Source: Frigidibacter albus
Lineage (GTDB): Bacteria; Pseudomonadota; Alphaproteobacteria; Rhodobacterales; Rhodobacteraceae
Reading direction: 5' to 3'
Assembly (NCBI RefSeq): GCF_009908165.1
Contig: NZ_JAAAUC010000012.1
Span: 1 to 64,000, forward strand
DNA: 64,000 nt
Shown: in pieces, positions 24,244 to 33,400 of the stretch
Numbering within the stretch: position 1 is the stretch's first letter
Layout of the letters: every line of letters begins with the position of its first letter
The notes under the pieces: model-generated
Database searches by the model: none
What the model saw: only the letters and a program-made list of their open reading frames with translations
What the model was told of the DNA's origin: nothing
Program-made: the position numbers and the translations under genes

Positions 24244-27090
24244 ATGGATTTGGTCGTTATCATCGCCATCGTCGCCGCACTGTTTCTGGTGATCGGCCTC
24301 AGCGAGCCGCTGGCGGCAAAGCTGCGCCTGCCCTATTCGGTGATCCTTGCCGCGGTGGGCATCGCCATCGGCGCCGCGGCGACGTTTTTCTGGCGCACCG
24401 ACCTGACCGACGCGCTCAATCCGGTGGCGCTGGCGATCCTCAACCTGCCGATCCGGTCCAACGTCTTCCTCTATGTCTTCCTGCCGACGCTGGTGTTCCA
24501 GGTCTCGCTTGGCCTGAACCTGCGGCGGATGCTGGATGACTGGGTGCCGGTGCTGGTGCTGGCCGTGGTCGCGGTGGTGGTGGCGACGGTGGTGATTGGC
24601 TTCGCGCTTTTGCCCTTCGCAGGGCTGCCGCTGGCCGCCTGCCTGCTGATCGGCGCCATCGTGTCGACCACCGATCCGTCCGCCGTGGTCTCGATCTTCC
24701 GCGCGACGCCGGCCCCGCAGCGGCTGGCGCGCATCGTCGAGGGCGAGAGCCTGCTGAACGACGCCGCCGCCATCGCGCTGTTCGGGCTGTTCGTGGGCTT
24801 TGTCACCGTCGGCGCCGAGGATCCCGACCTGCTGGCCGGGCTGATGCGGTTTCCCTGGATCGTGGCAGGCGGCATCCTGGCCGGCGCGGTGGCGGCGCGG
24901 GTGGCGGTCGAGATCATCGCGCGGATGCCGGCGCATCCCTTGGGACAGATCTCGGTCAGCGTGGCCCTGCCCTACCTCACCTATATCGGCGCCGAGCAGC
25001 TGAATGCCTCGGGCGTGATCGGCGTCGTCGTGGCGGGGCTGACGCTGAACCTGCTCGCGCCCGGACGCTTCTCGCCGGCGCTGACCGCCAATCTGCGCGA
25101 CACCTGGGACCTCCTGGCGCATTGGGCCGGCTCGCTGATCTTCGTGCTGGCGGCGCTGCTGATCCCGCGGCTGCTGTCGGATGTGCGCGCCTTCGATTTG
25201 GTGCTGGTCGGCATCGTGGTGCTGGCGGCCTTCGCCGCCCGCGCCGCGATCCTGTTCATCGTGCTGCCCTTGCTGACGATGGTCCGCCTGTCACCCAAGG
25301 TGGAACGCCCCTACCGCGTGGCGATCCTCTGGGGCGGGCTGCGCGGCGCGGTCACGCTGGCGCTGGCGCTGGCCGTCACCGAAAGCCGGCTGGTCCCGCC
25401 CGACATCAAGCGGCAGGTCGGCATCCTGGCCACCGGCTTCACGCTGTTCACGCTGATCGTGCAGGGTACCAGCCTGCGCCGGGTCATCGCCTGGCTGGGG
25501 CTCGACAAGCTCTCGCCGCTGGACACCGCGCTTGGCAATCAGGTGATCGCCGTCGCCCTGCAGACGGTGCGCGAGGGCGTGGCGGAAACCGCGCGCGACT
25601 TTGGCCTGAACCGCGACATCGTGCGCGACGAGGCCAAGCGGTTCGGCGAGCGGCTGGATGTTGCGGTGCGCCGCGCCGATGGCATGGAGGATATCCTCGA
25701 CCGCGATCGCATCACCCTGGGGCTGGTGGCGCTGGCGGGGCGCGAGCGCGACCTGATCCTCGAGGAGTTCCGCCAACAGGTGATCCCGGCCGAACTTGCC
25801 GAACGGCTGCTGGCCGGCGCCGACCGGATCATCGAGGCGACGCGGGCGAACGGGCGCACCGCCTATCGCGCCGCGGCGCGGGCCAACCTTGCGACCGGCT
25901 GGCGCTACCGCGCGGCCGAGGCGCTGCACAATCGCGCGGGCCTCGGCCGCCCGCTGGCCCGGCTGACCGAGGACCGCTTCGACATGCTGGTGACGCTGGG
26001 GATGATCCTGCCGGACCTGCACGGCTTCATCAACGACCGCATCCGCCGCATCCACGGCCGCCGGGTGGCGGACCTTCTGCACGAGCTGCTCGACCGCCGC
26101 GCCGAGGAGACCCAGAAGGAGCTGGAGGGCCTGCGCCTGCAATTCCCCGGCTATGCCGAGATGCTGGAGCGCCGGCTGATCCGCCGCACCACCCTGCGGC
26201 TGGAAGAGCGGGAATATGATGCGCTGACCGAAGACGGGCTGATCGGGCCCGAGCTGCGCGCGACGCTGGGGGATGAGATTGCCCGCCGCCGCGGCACGCT
26301 GGCGGCCCGCCCGACGCTGGACCTGAAGCTGCAGAAATCGGATCTGGTGGCGCAGTTCCCGCTGTTTTCCGACCTCGACGCCAGTTCGCGCAAGATGCTG
26401 GCCAAGCGCCTGCGCACCATCTATGTGCCGCCGGGCGAGGTGATCTTGCACCGTGACGGCATCCCGCGGCAGGTCTGGTTCATCGCCTCGGGCGCGGTGG
26501 AAACCGTGACCGCGGGCACCAAGCACCGGCTGGGGCGCGGCGAGATGTTCGGGCAGTTGGCGCTGCTGGCGCGGATGCGGCGGCGCACGCAGGTGGTGGC
26601 GATCACCCATTGCACGCTGCTGGCGCTGGACGAGGCCCGCTTCCGCACCCTGCTGGAGAAAAGCGCCCCGCTGCGCCGCGCCGTGGTGGACAGTGCCGCC
26701 CGCCGCGGGGTTAAGCTGGACCCGGCCCTGTTCGCCAAGGCCGGGGGCACCTCCGGCACGGCGGCCGCGCTGGCGTTGACGGTGGCGGAGGCGAAGGCGG
26801 AGGCGAAGGTAGAGGCGGCGGAGGCCGAAGCCGCACTTGCCCTGCCGGAGCCGGAAGCCGCCACAGCCGCGTCGACACGGCCCGAGAAGACCACGGCCGA
26901 GCCTGCAAGCAGCGCAGCGCCGCTGCCGGACACCCCAGCAGTCGCAGCGCAGGGCGACACGCCTGCAGAACCGGAGCTCTTGCCGGAAATCCCCGCAGCG
27001 GCCGTGCCAGCGGCGCCCGAGGAGTCCACCGAACCGGCAGAGCCCGAGCCCGCCGAAGCGCAAGACCCGCTCAGCGCGGGGCGCGGTTGA
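24244..27090 (+). CDS. CPA1-type Na+/H+ antiporter with C-terminal cyclic-nucleotide-binding domain
   Basis: A 948-residue protein. Residues 1-410 form a 12-helix cation:proton antiporter core, with STTDPSAVVSIF and GESLLNDAAAIALF (the paired acidic residues of the transport site). A long cytoplasmic helical region (430-690) is followed by a cNMP-binding beta-roll (about 698-818, PPGEVILHRDGIPRQVWFI and GRGEMFGQLAL). The last 115 or so residues are a low-complexity Ala/Glu/Pro tail with no fold. The final codons overlap the 3' end of the convergent coaD gene by 20 bases. Likely role: pH or sodium homeostasis, possibly gated by a cyclic nucleotide. Confidence 0.9.
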   Translation: MDLVVIIAIVAALFLVIGLSEPLAAKLRLPYSVILAAVGIAIGAAATFFWRTDLTDALNPVALAILNLPIRSNVFLYVFLPTLVFQVSLGLNLRRMLDDWVPVLVLAVVAVVVATVVIGFALLPFAGLPLAACLLIGAIVSTTDPSAVVSIFRATPAPQRLARIVEGESLLNDAAAIALFGLFVGFVTVGAEDPDLLAGLMRFPWIVAGGILAGAVAARVAVEIIARMPAHPLGQISVSVALPYLTYIGAEQLNASGVIGVVVAGLTLNLLAPGRFSPALTANLRDTWDLLAHWAGSLIFVLAALLIPRLLSDVRAFDLVLVGIVVLAAFAARAAILFIVLPLLTMVRLSPKVERPYRVAILWGGLRGAVTLALALAVTESRLVPPDIKRQVGILATGFTLFTLIVQGTSLRRVIAWLGLDKLSPLDTALGNQVIAVALQTVREGVAETARDFGLNRDIVRDEAKRFGERLDVAVRRADGMEDILDRDRITLGLVALAGRERDLILEEFRQQVIPAELAERLLAGADRIIEATRANGRTAYRAAARANLATGWRYRAAEALHNRAGLGRPLARLTEDRFDMLVTLGMILPDLHGFINDRIRRIHGRRVADLLHELLDRRAEETQKELEGLRLQFPGYAEMLERRLIRRTTLRLEEREYDALTEDGLIGPELRATLGDEIARRRGTLAARPTLDLKLQKSDLVAQFPLFSDLDASSRKMLAKRLRTIYVPPGEVILHRDGIPRQVWFIASGAVETVTAGTKHRLGRGEMFGQLALLARMRRRTQVVAITHCTLLALDEARFRTLLEKSAPLRRAVVDSAARRGVKLDPALFAKAGGTSGTAAALALTVAEAKAEAKVEAAEAEAALALPEPEAATAASTRPEKTTAEPASSAAPLPDTPAVAAQGDTPAEPELLPEIPAAAVPAAPEESTEPAEPEPAEAQDPLSAGRG

Positions 27091-27574
27091 AGCGTTCGGT
27101 CAGCGCCACCACCACCGGTGCCGGCACGAATTGCGACACGTTGCCCCCCAGCCGGGCAATCTCTTTCACCAGCTTGGACGCGATCGCCTGACGGCGGGCA
27201 TCGGCCATCAGGAACACCGTTTCCACCCCGGCATCCAGCGCCCGGTTCATGCCGACCATCTGGAATTCGTATTCGAAATCCGCCACCGCCCGCAGCCCGC
27301 GGATGATGACGCTGGCGCCCACGTCGCGGGCGCAGTCGATCAGCAGATTCTCGAACGGATGCACCAGGATCTCGGTGCCCGATTGCGCGGCGATGCGGGA
27401 GATCTCGTCCTCGACCATCCCCACCCGCTCCTCTAGCGTGAACAGCGGGCCCTTGTCGCGGTTGATGGCGACGCCGATCACCAGCCGGTCCACCAGCAGC
27501 GAGGCGCGCTCGATGATGTCGATATGCCCCAGCGTGACCGGGTCGAAGGTGCCGGGATAAAGGCCGATGCGCAT
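27071..27574 (-). CDS. coaD: Phosphopantetheine adenylyltransferase
   Basis: A 167-residue nucleotidyltransferase, the penultimate step of coenzyme A synthesis. Seen: GLYPGTFDPVTLGHIDII (T/HxGH motif) at the N-terminus, the IIRGLRAVADFEYEFQM block, and a C-terminal SSxxR-equivalent region. The start at 27574 has GGAGGG five bases upstream; the longer frame is unsupported. It is convergent with and overlaps the antiporter gene tail. Confidence 0.96.
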   Translation of the reverse strand: MRIGLYPGTFDPVTLGHIDIIERASLLVDRLVIGVAINRDKGPLFTLEERVGMVEDEISRIAAQSGTEILVHPFENLLIDCARDVGASVIIRGLRAVADFEYEFQMVGMNRALDAGVETVFLMADARRQAIASKLVKEIARLGGNVSQFVPAPVVVALTERFNRAPR

Positions 27575-27707
27575 GCTGTCCCTCCAGTTGGCGGGCAGGA
27601 CCGAAGTCTTCACGCCGCGCCCGAATTTTCAGCACGCAACTATATTGCCCCGCCAAATGCAAGCGCCGCGTTGCAGCACCCCTGGCGGGGCAGGTCTTGT
27701 GCGGGCG

Positions 27708-28142
27708 TCAGTTGCCCATGATCATCCCGGTCAGCGCCTCGCGCTCCATCGACAGTTCCGACAGCCGCGCCTTGACCACATCGCCGATCGAGATCAGGCC
27801 GACCATCTCCTCGCCTTCCATCACCGGCATGTGGCGGAAGCGGCCCGCACTCATCTTCTCCATCACCGTCACGGCGTCGTCCTCGCGCCGGCACGACACG
27901 ATGGACCGGGTCATGATCGCCTCCACCGGGTCCGACAGGCAGCCGGCGCCGCGGCGGCCAAGCTCGCGCACGATGTCACGCTCGGACAGGATGCCAAGCA
28001 CCGCCTTGCCATCGGGCGAAACGATCACCGCACCGATACGGCGGGCCGACAGCACTTCGGCCACCGCAGCGAGGCTCCAGCCCGGCGCCACGGTGACGAC
28101 GCCGTCATCGGCCTTCGATTTCAGAATCTGGTGAACAAGCAT
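27708..28142 (-). CDS. CBS-domain pair protein
   Basis: A 144-residue protein made of two CBS motifs (residues about 8-60 and 75-130; GIISERD-like GILSERDIVREL and MVGLISIGDVVKARL). A Bateman module like this binds adenine nucleotides. No catalytic domain is attached, so it probably acts as a regulatory subunit or energy sensor. It precedes coaD on the same strand, with a spacer of 133 bases. Confidence 0.9.
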   Translation of the reverse strand: MLVHQILKSKADDGVVTVAPGWSLAAVAEVLSARRIGAVIVSPDGKAVLGILSERDIVRELGRRGAGCLSDPVEAIMTRSIVSCRREDDAVTVMEKMSAGRFRHMPVMEGEEMVGLISIGDVVKARLSELSMEREALTGMIMGN

Positions 28143-28291
28143 CGAGTCCTCCTCTACCCAATTGCACGCCTCCTCGGGGGGACAGCGTCCGCCGGGGGCG
28201 GCAGTCTGTCAAGGGCGTGGGGCGCAGGGGGGGCCTTTCGGCTGAGTTTGGTCGGTGGGAGGGAAGCGAAGGGGCACCGGCACGTCCTGCA

Positions 28292-28320
28292 GAGGGCGGC
28301 GCCCGTCCGCCGGGTGCGCA
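28292..28320 (-). repeat. Fragment of family 1 repeat, inverted, next to copy B
   Basis: GGGCGGCGCCCGTCCGCCGG and following GTGCGC match the start of copy C (GAGGGCAGCGCCCGTCCGCC). The rest of the element is missing here. Otherwise the 28143-28352 spacer holds nothing recognisable. Confidence 0.55.
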
Positions 28321-28352
28321 AACGCACCCATCCACTCCCTTCTTCTTGTCTT

Positions 28353-28519
28353 CTTGCCCGGAATCAAGGCGCTTCAGCGCCGCCGGGCAGCGCCCGTCCG
28401 CCCCCTCGGGCGGGCGCTACTGAACGGTTCCGCCTAGAAATTCGGTGGAGGTAAGCCGCACCATAAAGCACCTAGAACTGCCCTTGCTCGCCCACCCGGC
28501 GGACGGGCACTGCCCTCTG
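28353..28519 (+). repeat. Dispersed structured repeat, family 1, copy B
   Basis: About 167 bp in the spacer between the CBS gene and the LysR gene. It has the same order of modules as copy A: CTTGCCCGGAATCAAGGCGC, the GCGCCCG hairpin, the core CCTAGAAATTCGGTGGAGGT, CATAAAGCACCTAGAACTG and the closing GGCGGACGGGCACTGCC. Differences from copy A are scattered substitutions and short indels. Confidence 0.85.
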
Positions 28520-28532
28520 ACGGTGTTTCCCC

Positions 28533-29435
28533 TTACTGCCCCGCCGCCAGCGCCTCGAGCCGCGCCACCTCGCGCCGCAGCCCCAGGGTCAGCGCCTCGG
28601 CAAAGCGGGTCATCCGGTCCGACCTGCGGTCATCGGCATGGCGGATCAGCCAGAAGGACCGGGTCAGGGCCACCTGCCCCGCCAGCACCCGGCGCAGGCC
28701 CGGCGCGAAGGGCATGGCGAAATCATGCACGATGCCGATCCCGGCCCCGGCGCGCAGCCACATCAGTTGCACGGGCACGGAATTGGACCCCAGCGGCACC
28801 GTCCCCACGCCAAGCTCGGCCAGATAATCCAGTTCCTTGTCGAAGATCATGTCGGGGATATAGCCGACCAGCCGGTGCCCCTGCAGATCCTCGCGGCTGG
28901 TGATGGCCGGACGCGCAGCCAGATAGCCGGCATCCCCGGCAAGGCTCAGCCGGTAGTCGGTCAGCTTCTGCACGGTCAGCCGCCCGGCCTCGGGCGGGCT
29001 GACGGCGACCGCCATGTCCGCCTCGCGCTTGGACAGGTTGAACACCCGCGGCAGCGCCACGATCTGCACCTCCAGCCCCGGATTGGCATCGCAGATCGCC
29101 GCCGTCACCTGCGGCAGCAGGTAGTTCGCGCAGCCATCGGGCGCCCCCAGCCGGATCTGGCCGCTGAGCCCCGCCGCCGCCCCCGCCAGATCCTCGGCCG
29201 CGCTTGCCATCGCCCGCTCTGCCGCCTCGGCATGGGGGATCAGCCGCCCGCCCGCCTCGGTCAGCCGGTAGCCCTGGGCAGAGCGCAGGAACAGCGGATG
29301 CCCAAGCGAATCCTCGAGCCGCGCGATGCGCCGACCGACCGTCGCCGCATCCAGCCGCAGGCCGCGCCCCGCGCCCGACAGGCTTTCGCTGCGCGCCACG
29401 GCCAGAAAGATCCGCAGGTCATCCCAATCCGCCAT
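28533..29435 (-). CDS. LysR family transcriptional regulator, divergent from mmsA
   Basis: A 300-residue regulator. The N-terminal helix-turn-helix (residues 5-60, AATVGRRIARLEDSLG) is followed by an effector-binding domain. The gene is divergent from the mmsA cluster across 106 bases that include a CAAAA-CGA-TTTTG palindrome. By the usual LysR layout it should control valine/isobutyrate catabolism, but no effector can be named. Confidence 0.9.
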   Translation of the reverse strand: MADWDDLRIFLAVARSESLSGAGRGLRLDAATVGRRIARLEDSLGHPLFLRSAQGYRLTEAGGRLIPHAEAAERAMASAAEDLAGAAAGLSGQIRLGAPDGCANYLLPQVTAAICDANPGLEVQIVALPRVFNLSKREADMAVAVSPPEAGRLTVQKLTDYRLSLAGDAGYLAARPAITSREDLQGHRLVGYIPDMIFDKELDYLAELGVGTVPLGSNSVPVQLMWLRAGAGIGIVHDFAMPFAPGLRRVLAGQVALTRSFWLIRHADDRRSDRMTRFAEALTLGLRREVARLEALAAGQ

Positions 29436-29457
29436 CCGGCGCCCCTTTGCACCTTTG

Positions 29458-29470
29458 CAAAACGATTTTG
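29458..29470. promoter_or_regulatory. Palindrome CAAAA-CGA-TTTTG between LysR gene and mmsA
   Basis: A perfect 5-bp inverted repeat with a 3-base centre, 72-84 bases before the mmsA start, flanked by TTTGC repeats. It is an AT-rich island in the divergent spacer, fit for a regulator site. Confidence 0.4.
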
Positions 29471-29541
29471 GGAAACTGACGCTTTGCGCCGCAGAAATGC
29501 AAGCCTATGGTGGCGCCAACCAGCACTTCGGGAGGAATGTC

Positions 29542-31041
29542 ATGGAAACCATCGGTCACTGGATCAACGGCAAGCTTGTGGCGGGCACGTCCGGCCGCTT
29601 TGCCGATGTCTTCAACCCCGCCACCGGCGATGTGCAGGCGCAGGTTGCCCTCGCCAGCCCCGCAGAACTCGACGCCGCCATCGCCGCCGCCGCCGAGGCG
29701 CAGGTGAAATGGGGCGCGACCAACCCGCAGCGCCGCGCGCGCGTGATGATGGAGATGGTGCGCCTCATCAACCGCGACATGGACAAGCTGGCCGAGAAGC
29801 TGTCCTCGGAACATGGCAAGACCTTCCCCGATGCCAAGGGTGACATCCAGCGCGGGCTGGAGGTGATCGAGTTCTGCATCGGCGCGCCGCACCTGATGAA
29901 GGGCGAGTTCACCGACAGCGCCGGCCCGGGCATCGACATGTATTCGCTGCGCCAACCGCTTGGCGTGGCCGCGGGCATCACCCCGTTCAACTTCCCCGCC
30001 ATGATCCCGCTGTGGAAGATGGGCCCGGCGCTGGCCGCGGGCAACGCCTTCATCCTCAAGCCGTCGGAACGTGACCCCTCGGTCCCGCTGATGCTGGCGG
30101 CGCTGTTACAGGAGGCGGGCCTGCCCGATGGCGTGCTGCAGGTCCTCAACGGCGACAAGGAAGCCGTCGACGCGATCCTCGACAATGACACGGTGCAGGC
30201 CATCGGCTTTGTCGGCTCGACCCCGATCGCGCAATACATCTATGCGCGCGGCTGTGCGAACGGCAAGCGCGTGCAATGCTTCGGCGGCGCCAAGAACCAC
30301 ATGATCATCATGCCCGATGCCGATCTCGATCAGGCCGCCGACGCGCTGGTCGGCGCCGGGTTCGGCGCGGCCGGGGAGCGCTGCATGGCGATTTCCGTCG
30401 CGGTGCCGGTCGGGGATGCCACCGCCGATGCGCTGATCGAGAAGCTGATCCCGCGGATCGAGCGGCTGAAGGTCGGCCCCTGGACGGCGGGCGACGATGT
30501 GGATTACGGGCCCGTGGTGACTGCCGCCGCCAAGGCCAATATCCTGAAGCTGGTGGAGTCGGGCGTCGAGCAGGGCGCGAAGCTGGTCGTCGATGGCCGC
30601 GGCTTCAGCCTGCAGGGCTATGAGGATGGCTTCTTCGTCGGCCCGCATCTCTTCGACCATGTGACCCCCGACATGGACATCTACCGCAAGGAGATCTTCG
30701 GGCCGGTGCTGTCGACCGTGCGCGCCCAAAGCTACGAAGAGGCGCTGAAGCTGGCGATGGACCATGAATATGGCAACGGCACCGCGATCTACACCCGCGA
30801 TGGCGACACCGCCCGCGACTTTGCCAACCGGATCAACGTCGGCATGATCGGCATCAACGTGCCGATCCCGGTGCCGCTGGCCTATCACACCTTCGGCGGC
30901 TGGAAGAAATCGGTGTTCGGCGACCTGAACCAGCACGGCACCGACGCCTTCCGCTTCTACACCCGCACCAAGACCGTCACCGCGCGCTGGCCCTCGGGCC
31001 TCAAGGAAGGCGCCGCGTTCAACTTCAAGGCGATGGACTGA
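29542..31041 (+). CDS. mmsA: CoA-acylating methylmalonate-semialdehyde dehydrogenase
   Basis: A 499-residue aldehyde dehydrogenase that converts methylmalonate semialdehyde (from valine) to propionyl-CoA. Seen: GITPFNFPAMIPLWK, GSTPIAQYIY and the catalytic cysteine in GERCMAISVAV (Cys281), where the residues around Cys are characteristic of MmsA rather than general ALDHs. GGAGGA lies before the ATG at 29542. It is the first gene of the valine-degradation cluster, and a pair of hairpins follows its stop. Confidence 0.95.
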   Translation: METIGHWINGKLVAGTSGRFADVFNPATGDVQAQVALASPAELDAAIAAAAEAQVKWGATNPQRRARVMMEMVRLINRDMDKLAEKLSSEHGKTFPDAKGDIQRGLEVIEFCIGAPHLMKGEFTDSAGPGIDMYSLRQPLGVAAGITPFNFPAMIPLWKMGPALAAGNAFILKPSERDPSVPLMLAALLQEAGLPDGVLQVLNGDKEAVDAILDNDTVQAIGFVGSTPIAQYIYARGCANGKRVQCFGGAKNHMIIMPDADLDQAADALVGAGFGAAGERCMAISVAVPVGDATADALIEKLIPRIERLKVGPWTAGDDVDYGPVVTAAAKANILKLVESGVEQGAKLVVDGRGFSLQGYEDGFFVGPHLFDHVTPDMDIYRKEIFGPVLSTVRAQSYEEALKLAMDHEYGNGTAIYTRDGDTARDFANRINVGMIGINVPIPVPLAYHTFGGWKKSVFGDLNQHGTDAFRFYTRTKTVTARWPSGLKEGAAFNFKAMD

Positions 31042-31047
31042 CTTGCG

Positions 31048-31091
31048 GCGGGGCCTTGCGGCCCCGCGAAATCGCTCCAGTGGAGCGTTTT
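31048..31091 (+). terminator. Tandem hairpins between mmsA and the acyl-CoA dehydrogenase gene
   Basis: GCGGGGCC-TTGC-GGCCCCGC (31048-31067) is immediately followed by CGCTCC-AGT-GGAGCG and TTTT (31073-31091 region). The second is a good intrinsic terminator, so part of the transcript probably ends here. Confidence 0.7.
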
Positions 31092-31214
31092 CAGCAAGTC
31101 AGGCCCGAAGCGCAAGCGAAGGGCTGGCGCCGCGGATCAGACCTTCAGGCGTTGCAAAACTCCTGCAAGGTTCGCCCGCTAGACGACGATCACACCGACG
31201 GAGGGGAGGCTGTC

Positions 31215-32360
31215 ATGGATTTCGCACTCAGCGAGGAGCAGCAGGCCATTTTCGACATGGCCTACGGCTTTGGCCAGGAACATATCGCGCCCTTCGCCCG
31301 GCAATGGGAGGCCGAGGGCACGATCCCCAAGGCGCTCTGGCCCAAGGTGGCAGAGCTCGGCCTTGGCGGCATCTATGTGTCCGAGGATGTCGGCGGGTCA
31401 GGCCTGTCGCGCCTCGATGCCACGCTGGTCTTCGAGGCGCTGGCGATGGCCTGCCCGGCGGTCGGCAGCTTCCTGTCGATCCACAACATGTGCGGCGGCA
31501 TGATCGACAAGTTCGGCAGCCCCGAAACGCGCGCCGCCTGGCTGCCCGCGCTGTGCAGCATGGAGAAGATCTTCTCCTATTGCCTGACCGAACCCGGATC
31601 AGGTTCCGACGCGGCCGCCCTGCGCACCCGGGCCGAGAAGACCAATGACGGCTACCGCCTGACCGGCACCAAGGCCTTCATCTCGGGCGGCGGCTATTCC
31701 GATGTCTATGTGACCATGGTGCGCACCGGCGAGGACGGGCCCAAGGGCATCTCCACCGTCATCGTCGAGGCGGGCGCGCCGGGGCTCTCGTTCGGCGGGC
31801 TGGAGGACAAGATGGGCTGGCGCGCGCAGCCGACGCGGCAGGTGCAGTTCGACGATTGCCCGGTCCCGGCCGAGAACCTGATCGGCGAGGAGGGCCGCGG
31901 TTTCGCCTATGCGATGGCCGGCCTCGATGGCGGGCGGCTGAACATCGCCGCCTCCGCCCTTGGCGGCGCGCAGGCGGCGCTGGACGCGACGCTGACCTAC
32001 ATGGCCGAGCGGAAGGCCTTCGGCCGCCCGATCGACCAGTTCCAGGCGCTGCAATTCCGCCTGGCCGAGATGGAGGTGAAGCTGCAATCCTCGCGCATCT
32101 TCCTGCGGCAGGCGGCGTCGAAGCTCGACGCGGGCGCGGCCGATGCGACCAAGTTCTGCGCCATGGCCAAGATGTATGTGACCGACGCCGCCTTTGCCGT
32201 GGCCAATGACTGCCTGCAGATGCATGGCGGATACGGCTACCTTGGCGATTACGGCATCGAGAAACTGGTGCGCGACCTGCGCGTGCATCAGATCCTGGAA
32301 GGCACGAACGAGATCATGCGCCTGATCGTGGCGCGCGAGATGCTGGCGGGGACACGATGA
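31215..32360 (+). CDS. Acyl-CoA dehydrogenase, probably isobutyryl-CoA dehydrogenase
   Basis: A 381-residue FAD enzyme. Seen: the FAD-binding YCLTEPGSGSDAAALRT, FISGGGYSDVYV and the C-terminal catalytic base in HQILEGTNEIM (Glu362). Placement between mmsA and the hydroxyisobutyryl-CoA hydrolase gene, all on one strand, points to isobutyryl-CoA as substrate (valine pathway); the family itself does not fix chain length. GAGGGGAGG precedes the start at 31215. The stop overlaps the next start by four bases. Confidence 0.9.
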   Translation: MDFALSEEQQAIFDMAYGFGQEHIAPFARQWEAEGTIPKALWPKVAELGLGGIYVSEDVGGSGLSRLDATLVFEALAMACPAVGSFLSIHNMCGGMIDKFGSPETRAAWLPALCSMEKIFSYCLTEPGSGSDAAALRTRAEKTNDGYRLTGTKAFISGGGYSDVYVTMVRTGEDGPKGISTVIVEAGAPGLSFGGLEDKMGWRAQPTRQVQFDDCPVPAENLIGEEGRGFAYAMAGLDGGRLNIAASALGGAQAALDATLTYMAERKAFGRPIDQFQALQFRLAEMEVKLQSSRIFLRQAASKLDAGAADATKFCAMAKMYVTDAAFAVANDCLQMHGGYGYLGDYGIEKLVRDLRVHQILEGTNEIMRLIVAREMLAGTR

Positions 32361-33388
32361 CCGAAGACCTGCACATCCGCATCGAAGGCCGCGCCGGGCG
32401 CATCACCCTCACCCGCCCCAAGGCGCTGAACGCGCTCAGCCACCCGATGGCGCTTGCGCTGGAGGCGGCCATCGACCTCTGGCGAGACGATCCCGCCGTC
32501 GATCTGGTGATCCTCGACGCGGAAGGCGAGCGCGCCTTCTGCGCGGGCGGCGACATTGCCGATGTCTACCGCGCCGGAAAGGCCGGGGATGACACCGCGG
32601 GCCGCGACTTCTGGCGCGACGAATACCGCATGAACGCCAAGCTGGCGGAGTATCCAAAGCCCATCATCGCGCTGATGCAGGGCTTCGTGATGGGCGGCGG
32701 CGTCGGCATCGGCTGCCATGTCCGCCACCGCGTGGTCGGCGACAGCACCCAGATGTCCATGCCCGAATGCGGCATCGGCCTGATCCCCGATGTCGGCGGC
32801 ACCCTGCTGCTGGCCCGCGCCCCCGGCCAGCTTGGCCGCCTTCTGGGCCTCACCGGCACCCGGATGGGCGCGGGCGACGCGATCCACGCGGGCTTTGCCG
32901 ACCACTACCTGCCCGAGGCGGAGTGGCCCGCCCTCATCGCCGATCTCTGCGCCACCGGAGACGCCGGCCGTGTTGCCGCCCGCGCCCTGATGGCCCCCGC
33001 CAGCCCGCTGGCCGAGGCCGCGGCAGGCATCGATGCGGCATTCTCCGACACAGACATTGCGCAAATCGTGCAGCGACTCGGGCAGCACCCCGAGCCCTGG
33101 GCCACCGACGCGCGCAAGGCGATCCTGCGCAACTCGCCGCTGTCGATGGGCTGCACGCTGGACCTGCTGGACATGCTGGCGCCCAACGACGGCATCCGCG
33201 AGGCGCTCACCAACGAATTCCGCTTCACCTTCCGCGCCGTGGCAGACACCGACTTTCTGGAGGGCGTGCGCGCCCAGATCATCGACAAGGACCGCAGCCC
33301 GCGCTGGCGCCATGCCCTCGGCACGGTCACAGCGGAAGAACGGCAGGCGCTGCTGGCGCCGCTGGGGCCGGACGACTTGAGCTTCTGA
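32357..33388 (+). CDS. 3-hydroxyisobutyryl-CoA hydrolase (crotonase superfamily)
   Basis: A 343-residue crotonase-fold protein with FCAGGDIADVY, GFVMGGGVGIG and MPECGIGLIPDVGGT (the Glu/Asp-containing active site of HIBCH). Its length, about 80 residues more than a simple enoyl-CoA hydratase, fits the hydrolase. It frees 3-hydroxyisobutyrate, the substrate of the next gene product. An ATGA overlap with the dehydrogenase gene implies coupled translation. Confidence 0.9.
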   Translation: MTEDLHIRIEGRAGRITLTRPKALNALSHPMALALEAAIDLWRDDPAVDLVILDAEGERAFCAGGDIADVYRAGKAGDDTAGRDFWRDEYRMNAKLAEYPKPIIALMQGFVMGGGVGIGCHVRHRVVGDSTQMSMPECGIGLIPDVGGTLLLARAPGQLGRLLGLTGTRMGAGDAIHAGFADHYLPEAEWPALIADLCATGDAGRVAARALMAPASPLAEAAAGIDAAFSDTDIAQIVQRLGQHPEPWATDARKAILRNSPLSMGCTLDLLDMLAPNDGIREALTNEFRFTFRAVADTDFLEGVRAQIIDKDRSPRWRHALGTVTAEERQALLAPLGPDDLSF

Positions 33389-33400
33389 GGAGGAGAGACC

